From Prolixibacteraceae bacterium UBA1413 (lineage in GTDB: Bacteria > Bacteroidota > Bacteroidia > Bacteroidales > Prolixibacteraceae): a DNA stretch of 64,000 bases. This document shows positions 60,197 through 64,000 of this stretch, in pieces. Made by a program: the position numbers and the translations under genes. Location of the stretch: contig DBPT01000028.1 of the NCBI GenBank assembly GCA_002304925.1, positions 1-64,000 on the forward strand. Reading direction: 5' to 3'. The notes beneath the pieces were generated by a model. The model did not search any database. It was not told where the DNA came from and saw nothing but the letters and a program-made list of their open reading frames with translations. Numbering within the stretch: the stretch's first letter is position 1; each line of letters starts with the position of its first letter.

Positions 60197-61510
60197 ATGA
60201 GTGACAGAAGAAGTTTTATCAGGAATGCAGCGTTTGCGACGGCCGGGATTGCGGCATTTCCCATCATTATGAGAGGCGGCACGGTATCGGCCAATGACAG
60301 GATTACGGTAGGGCTGATCGGGTGCAAAGGCCAGGGATGGAGCAATCTGAGGGCATTTCTCGGGCAACCGGGGGTGGTTTGCGCCGCCCTTTGCGACGTG
60401 GACCGGAATGTGCTGGAGGAACGGGCTGTCGATGTTGAGAAGCTGGCCGGGTACAAACCCAAAATGTATGGTGATTTCAGGAAATTACTGGAAATGAAGG
60501 ATATAGATGCTGTCATTGTGGCCACTCCCGACCATTGGCATTGCATTCCGATGGTGTATGCCTGTCAGGCGGGGAAGGATGTTTTTTGCGAGAAGCCGCT
60601 TGCCAACACCATTGAGGAGTGCAATGTGATGGTAAGGGCCACGCAGCGATACAACCGTGTGGTCCAGGTAAACCAGTGGCAGCGGAGCGATCCGCATTGG
60701 AAAGAAGCCGTGGACTATGTGCACGGCGGCACCCTGGGGCGTGTCCGGTCGGTCCGTGCCTGGTCCTATGTTGGCTGGAAAGGATCCATCCCGGTTCTTC
60801 CCGATGAACAGGTACCCGCGGGTGTCGACTACGACATGTGGCTGGGACCGGCACCCAAACGCCCCTTCAACAGGAACAGGTTCCACTTCACCTTCCGCTG
60901 GTACTGGGATTATGCCGGGGGGTTGATGACCGACTGGGGCGTTCACCTCCTTGACTATGCCCTCTTCGGAATGAACCGGTATGTTCCGAAGTCGGTGATG
61001 GCCACGGGCGGGAAATATGCCTATCCCGATGACGACATGGAAACCCCCGACACGCTGATGGCCATGTATGACTTCGGCGATTTCGGACTCCTGTGGGATC
61101 ACACCATCGGCATTTACGGCGCCAATTACGGGCGCGGACACGGCGTCGCCTTCATCGGGGAGTACGGAACCCTGGTGATCGACCGGTCGGGATGGGAAGT
61201 GCTCCCCGAAACCAGCAGCGTCAGCGCCAACAAGGATTTTGTGAAAGTTCCCCTCCGGAAGTCGACGGGTAAAGGCCTTGAACTGCATGTCAAAAATTTC
61301 CTGGACTGTATGAAAAGTCGGGAAAAACCTGCCTGTGATATCGAAACCGGCGCCCACATCGCCCGCATCGCCCACCTGGGAAACATCTCATGGCGCCTGG
61401 GACGCAAGGTTTTCTGGGACCATGACAAGCAAGAGTTCATCAAGGACAGAAAAGCAAATTACCTGGTGAATGCCCACTACCGGAAACCCTGGGTTTTGCC
61501 TTCAGTATAA
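60197..61510 (+). CDS. Tat-exported Gfo/Idh/MocA oxidoreductase
   Basis: The 437-residue protein starts with a twin-arginine signal (DRRSFIRNAAFA, residues 3-14), then a Rossmann domain (ITVGLIGCKGQGWSN near 35-49), ATPDHWHCIPMVYACQAGKDVFCEKPLA near 110-137 (the family lysine is in EKP) and the C-terminal substrate domain with DWGVHLLDYALFGM near 252. Exported members in Bacteroidota are thought to oxidise sugars or act as NAD-dependent glycosidases. It lacks the GH109 motif YPTHGLGP. TATTTTTG at 60151-60158 fits a -7 element. AI-2E-type permease follows after nine bases. Confidence 0.9.
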   Translation: MSDRRSFIRNAAFATAGIAAFPIIMRGGTVSANDRITVGLIGCKGQGWSNLRAFLGQPGVVCAALCDVDRNVLEERAVDVEKLAGYKPKMYGDFRKLLEMKDIDAVIVATPDHWHCIPMVYACQAGKDVFCEKPLANTIEECNVMVRATQRYNRVVQVNQWQRSDPHWKEAVDYVHGGTLGRVRSVRAWSYVGWKGSIPVLPDEQVPAGVDYDMWLGPAPKRPFNRNRFHFTFRWYWDYAGGLMTDWGVHLLDYALFGMNRYVPKSVMATGGKYAYPDDDMETPDTLMAMYDFGDFGLLWDHTIGIYGANYGRGHGVAFIGEYGTLVIDRSGWEVLPETSSVSANKDFVKVPLRKSTGKGLELHVKNFLDCMKSREKPACDIETGAHIARIAHLGNISWRLGRKVFWDHDKQEFIKDRKANYLVNAHYRKPWVLPSV

Positions 61511-61519
61511 CAGGAAAGC

Positions 61520-62626
61520 ATGAAAAAAATCCTCAAATATGTGGGGTATGTCGTGGCCCTGGCCGCCTTTGGCTACTTGGTCTGGCGTTTTTCTTACATG
61601 ATCGTGTGGATTCTGGTTGCTGCAGTCCTGTCATTTGTGGGCCAGCCACTGGTCCGGTTTTTCGATTCCCTACACTTCAGAAAGGTGAGGATGCCGCATG
61701 CCGTGAGCGCCCTGTTGGCCTTGTTGGCCATTCTGGTCATCATGGCCGGACTGGTGTCCATTTTCGTGCCGTTGATCGTCAGCCAGGCCAACACCATTGC
61801 ACGGATTGACGTCAACCAGTTGGCAGCCAACCTCCAGGGTCCCCTGCAGTGGATCGACGAGAAACTCCACCTGCTGGGAGCCATTCCCGAAGGACAATCC
61901 ATGCAGGACTTCCTTGTGGGAAAAGCCAAAGAGCTGGTGAACCTGGGAAGCGTTTCCCATATCGTCAACAAATTCTTCAGCGTGGCAGGAAATACCTTTA
62001 TCGGTCTCTTCTCGGTCTTTTTTATCGCCTTTTTCTTCCTGAAGGATGAAAATATGTTTGAAAACGGGCTGCTCCTGCTGGTACCTGAAAAACACCACGA
62101 CGCCACCCTGAAGGTAGTGGCGGACTCCAAGAACCTGCTAATGCGTTATTTTGTGGGCATCCTGGGGGAAATCCTCGGGGTGATGCTGCTGATTACCCTG
62201 GGACTGTGGATTTTCGGGATTAAAAACGCCCTGCTAATCGGATTCTTCGGCGCCATCATGAACATCATCCCTTACCTGGGTCCAGTGATCGGCACCATCA
62301 TCGGGACAGTACTGGGGATCACGGCCACCCTGGCCACGGGAGGATTTGACCTGCTTCTCCCGATCATCCTGAAAATCCTGGGGGTGTTTCTGGCAGCCAA
62401 TTTCATCGACAACAACATCCTGATCCCGGTGATCTACTCCCGGAGTGTGAAATCGCACCCCCTGGAAATCTATTTTGTCATCATCATCGGAGGAAGCCTG
62501 GCGGGATTGCCCGGCATGATCCTGGCCGTGCCGGTTTATACGGTACTGCGCGTCATTGCGAGGGAGTTTTTCCAACAATTCCGGATTGTCAAAAAACTCA
62601 CCGCCGCGATGAACGAAAAAGGTTGA
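61520..62626 (+). CDS. AI-2E family permease-like membrane protein
   Basis: The 368-residue protein has about eight membrane helices and the family layout: two N-terminal helices, a long soluble part (about residues 85-150, IDVNQLAANLQGP), then the conserved GIKNALLIGFFGAIMNIIPYLGPVIG near 232-258 and the PLEIYFVIIIGGSLAGLPGMILAVP segment near 313-337. Family members include the TqsA quorum-signal exporter and Na/H antiporters; the substrate is unknown. Probably co-transcribed with the oxidoreductase upstream. A hairpin follows the stop. Confidence 0.9.
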   Translation: MKKILKYVGYVVALAAFGYLVWRFSYMIVWILVAAVLSFVGQPLVRFFDSLHFRKVRMPHAVSALLALLAILVIMAGLVSIFVPLIVSQANTIARIDVNQLAANLQGPLQWIDEKLHLLGAIPEGQSMQDFLVGKAKELVNLGSVSHIVNKFFSVAGNTFIGLFSVFFIAFFFLKDENMFENGLLLLVPEKHHDATLKVVADSKNLLMRYFVGILGEILGVMLLITLGLWIFGIKNALLIGFFGAIMNIIPYLGPVIGTIIGTVLGITATLATGGFDLLLPIILKILGVFLAANFIDNNILIPVIYSRSVKSHPLEIYFVIIIGGSLAGLPGMILAVPVYTVLRVIAREFFQQFRIVKKLTAAMNEKG

Positions 62627-62650
62627 AGCCCGGAGCCATCGCCGGGCTCC
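62627..62650. terminator. Hairpin after the AI-2E-type gene
   Basis: AGCCCGG, loop, CCGGGCT starting at the stop codon, between convergent genes. The T tract is absent. A short hexamer tract (GCTAAGCCTGAAGTTAAGG at 62661-62679) follows. Confidence 0.55.
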
Positions 62651-62706
62651 GGCATGTTAAAGCTAAGCCTGAAGTTAAGGTCAGTGGCAGGTACTGAAAT
62701 CCTCTC

Positions 62707-63522
62707 CTACCAGCTTCCCCCGGCGCCGCCTCCGCCAAAGCCTCCGCCGCCAAAACCGCCGAAGCCGCCGCCTCCGCCGCCGCCGAAGCCTCCGCCAAAG
62801 CCGCCGCGTCCACCGGAGAAATCAGACCAGGAACCACCCTTTTCCCCGGAATTCATCATCCCCAGCAGAATCCAGAGTGGCAGATTCCGGGTTCCGGTAT
62901 TGTAAGTTTTGTTCTTACCCCCTTTCATCATCGAGAATATGATGAACAGTAGGATCACCAGGAAAATAAGGCCTGCTCCCACCATGCCGCCGCCATCCCC
63001 GGCATACTGGTCCGCGGTATATTCGCCCCTTGCCAGTTCCATGATGACGTTGGTACCGTTGACAATGCCTCCATAGTAGTCATTTTCCATAAACCGGGGG
63101 ATCATCTCCTGGTCGATGATCTTACCGTTAGCCACAGCATCGGGGATGACCCCTTCGAGGCCGTACCCCACGGAGATGTATACCTGACCGCGCTCTTCCG
63201 GGGTTTTGGGTTTTACAAGAACGACCACGCCGTTGTTCTTTCCCTCCCGGCCAACGCCCCAGGAATCACCGATTTTAAAGGCAAAGCCGGCAGGGTCGTA
63301 GCCCCCCAATGAAGAGACAGTGACCACCGCCACCTGGGTACTGGTCTCGCGGTCGAACTGCACAAGACGGTTCTCAAGTTCCTCAACCTGCTGCGCCGTC
63401 AGAATCCCCGCCAGGTCGTTCATCAGCCGGGGGGGTACAGGCCGTTCGGGGATCTGGGCCAGGTTGACCAGGGGCAGCAGAAGCACCAGCCAAACAAGAT
63501 ATTGTGTCCACTTGTAGTTCAT
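62707..63522 (-). CDS. TPM-domain membrane protein with Gly-rich tail
   Basis: The 271-residue protein has a signal peptide (1-22), a TPM domain (about 30-155: NDLAGILTAQQVEELENRL, STQVAVVTVSS, YISVGYGLEGVIPD), one membrane helix (about 180-198) and a tail rich in Gly and Phe/Trp ending GGSW (about 228-271). This is the YgcG layout. TPM proteins are membrane-associated, often next to lemA; some plant members act as phosphatases or in photosystem repair. The tail is coded by CCGCC-type repeats at 62710-62820. It lies three bases after the next TPM gene. Confidence 0.88.
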   Translation of the reverse strand: MNYKWTQYLVWLVLLLPLVNLAQIPERPVPPRLMNDLAGILTAQQVEELENRLVQFDRETSTQVAVVTVSSLGGYDPAGFAFKIGDSWGVGREGKNNGVVVLVKPKTPEERGQVYISVGYGLEGVIPDAVANGKIIDQEMIPRFMENDYYGGIVNGTNVIMELARGEYTADQYAGDGGGMVGAGLIFLVILLFIIFSMMKGGKNKTYNTGTRNLPLWILLGMMNSGEKGGSWSDFSGGRGGFGGGFGGGGGGGFGGFGGGGFGGGGAGGSW

Positions 63523-63525
63523 TAT

Positions 63526-63969
63526 CTATTCCGTCTCCCCGTATGATATTTCGTTCGACAACTCATTCACATCTCCTTCCTGTCGGGGGAAACAGGCCGC
63601 AAGTTGTTCCCCTGCCATCCGGATCCCCTCCATCAGACCTTCGGTGATCTGATCTTCCTTAAAAAAGGAAAGGACCCTCTCCCGGATGTGGTTCCAGAAA
63701 TCCTCAGGAACCTCCCTGTTGATACCCGCATCGCCGATCACCACGAACTTGCGGTCAGCTACCACCGTATAAAAAAGGATGCCAGTGCGTAATGCCGTCT
63801 TGTGCATCTTCAGTCGGGCAAAAATGTCGACCGCACGGTCAAAGACATTTTTCTTGCAGTGGTCTTCGATGTGGACCCTGATTTCGCCTGAGGTCTGCAT
63901 CTCCGCCACCTCAATGGCCCGCTTGATAGCGGCCTTTTTTTCTTCGGTAAATTCTTCCCAGAAGTTCAT
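63526..63969 (-). CDS. TPM-domain protein, soluble form
   Basis: The 147-residue protein is a TPM domain without signal peptide: ITEGLMEGIRMAGEQLAACFP at its end and a clear AVDIFARLKMHKTALRTGILFYTVVADRKFVVIGDAGI core (residues about 46-85). In many bacteria the order is lemA, TPM protein with signal, and a second TPM protein; a lemA gene may lie beyond the right edge. It is upstream of, and probably co-transcribed with, the Gly-rich TPM gene. Confidence 0.85.
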   Translation of the reverse strand: MNFWEEFTEEKKAAIKRAIEVAEMQTSGEIRVHIEDHCKKNVFDRAVDIFARLKMHKTALRTGILFYTVVADRKFVVIGDAGINREVPEDFWNHIRERVLSFFKEDQITEGLMEGIRMAGEQLAACFPRQEGDVNELSNEISYGETE

Positions 63970-64000
63970 TTTTAAATATTTATAAAGTTTGTCAACCCCT

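Noticed and set aside
1..64000. tRNA, rRNA, insertion sequence, prophage or integron
   Set aside because: No cloverleaf, rRNA stretch, transposase, integrase or phage gene was recognised on either strand.

Overview
The window looks like a chromosomal segment of a Bacteroidota bacterium, most likely an uncultured member of the Bacteroidales/Marinilabiliales. The lineage markers are a PorP/SprF protein, a CHU_C (type B) type IX secretion cargo, families common in this phylum (DUF4831, DUF3078, DUF4252, GH109, GH140, an ECF sigma/anti-sigma pair), a TonB receptor under a TPP riboswitch, and a promoter of the Bacteroidota type (TTTG, 19 bases, TAnnTTTG). No rRNA, tRNA, insertion sequence, prophage or CRISPR array was seen. 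The genus cannot be named from the sequence alone.

Layout. 1-6 kb: a small membrane protein, a Tat-exported GH109 enzyme, a decayed MntA/HepT toxin-antitoxin pair, a GH28 lipoprotein, and a chymotrypsin-fold protease followed by a free copy of its own N-terminal domain. 6-14 kb: an M48 lipoprotein, a 23-bp tandem repeat array, glpD, glpK, the NAD(P)HX repair enzyme and a DUF4831 protein. glpD and the DUF4831 gene share a duplicated 5' leader in inverted orientation. 14-20 kb: an MFS carrier with dipeptidase PepD, then a D-serine dehydratase-like enzyme with PncB. 20-30 kb: an extended SDR, a four-helix membrane protein, a GH9 glucanase, a long-chain acyl-CoA ligase and alaS. 29-34 kb: a tight operon of M23 peptidase, MerR regulator, Nif3, CdsZ-type zinc-ribbon protein and a DUF3078 protein, closed by a clear terminator. 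34-40 kb: a GH140-like enzyme, a GT2 enzyme, a CBM9-like protein, a GHL10-type putative glycosidase and an SDR. 40-42 kb: an ECF sigma, anti-sigma and DUF4252 operon. 42-45 kb: a repeat-rich spacer, then promoter, TPP riboswitch and TonB-dependent receptor. 45-52 kb: a rearranged histidine operon (hisL leader, hisG-D-C-B, a thioredoxin-like gene, hisH, argB). 52-57 kb: PorP/SprF, an OmpA/TPR/SPOR protein and a CHU_C cargo, a likely dedicated type IX secretion set. 57-64 kb: a short SSB, a CAP protein, a creatininase-like amidohydrolase, a Tat-exported Gfo/Idh/MocA oxidoreductase, an AI-2E-type permease and two TPM-domain proteins.

Taken together the genes suggest a plant- or algal-polysaccharide degrader with scattered secreted glycosidases (GH28 and GH140 point to pectin, GH9 to beta-glucan, GH109 to N-acetylgalactosaminides) but no SusC/SusD locus in view. 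It also uses glycerol and probably dipeptides. The least explained parts are non-coding or small: the duplicated leader with its two small ORFs (9415-9579 and 13050-13163), the 23-bp array (7628-7781), a dispersed family of degenerate hexamer tracts ending in ATTAATGGC, and the protease plus free prodomain pair (4492-5757).
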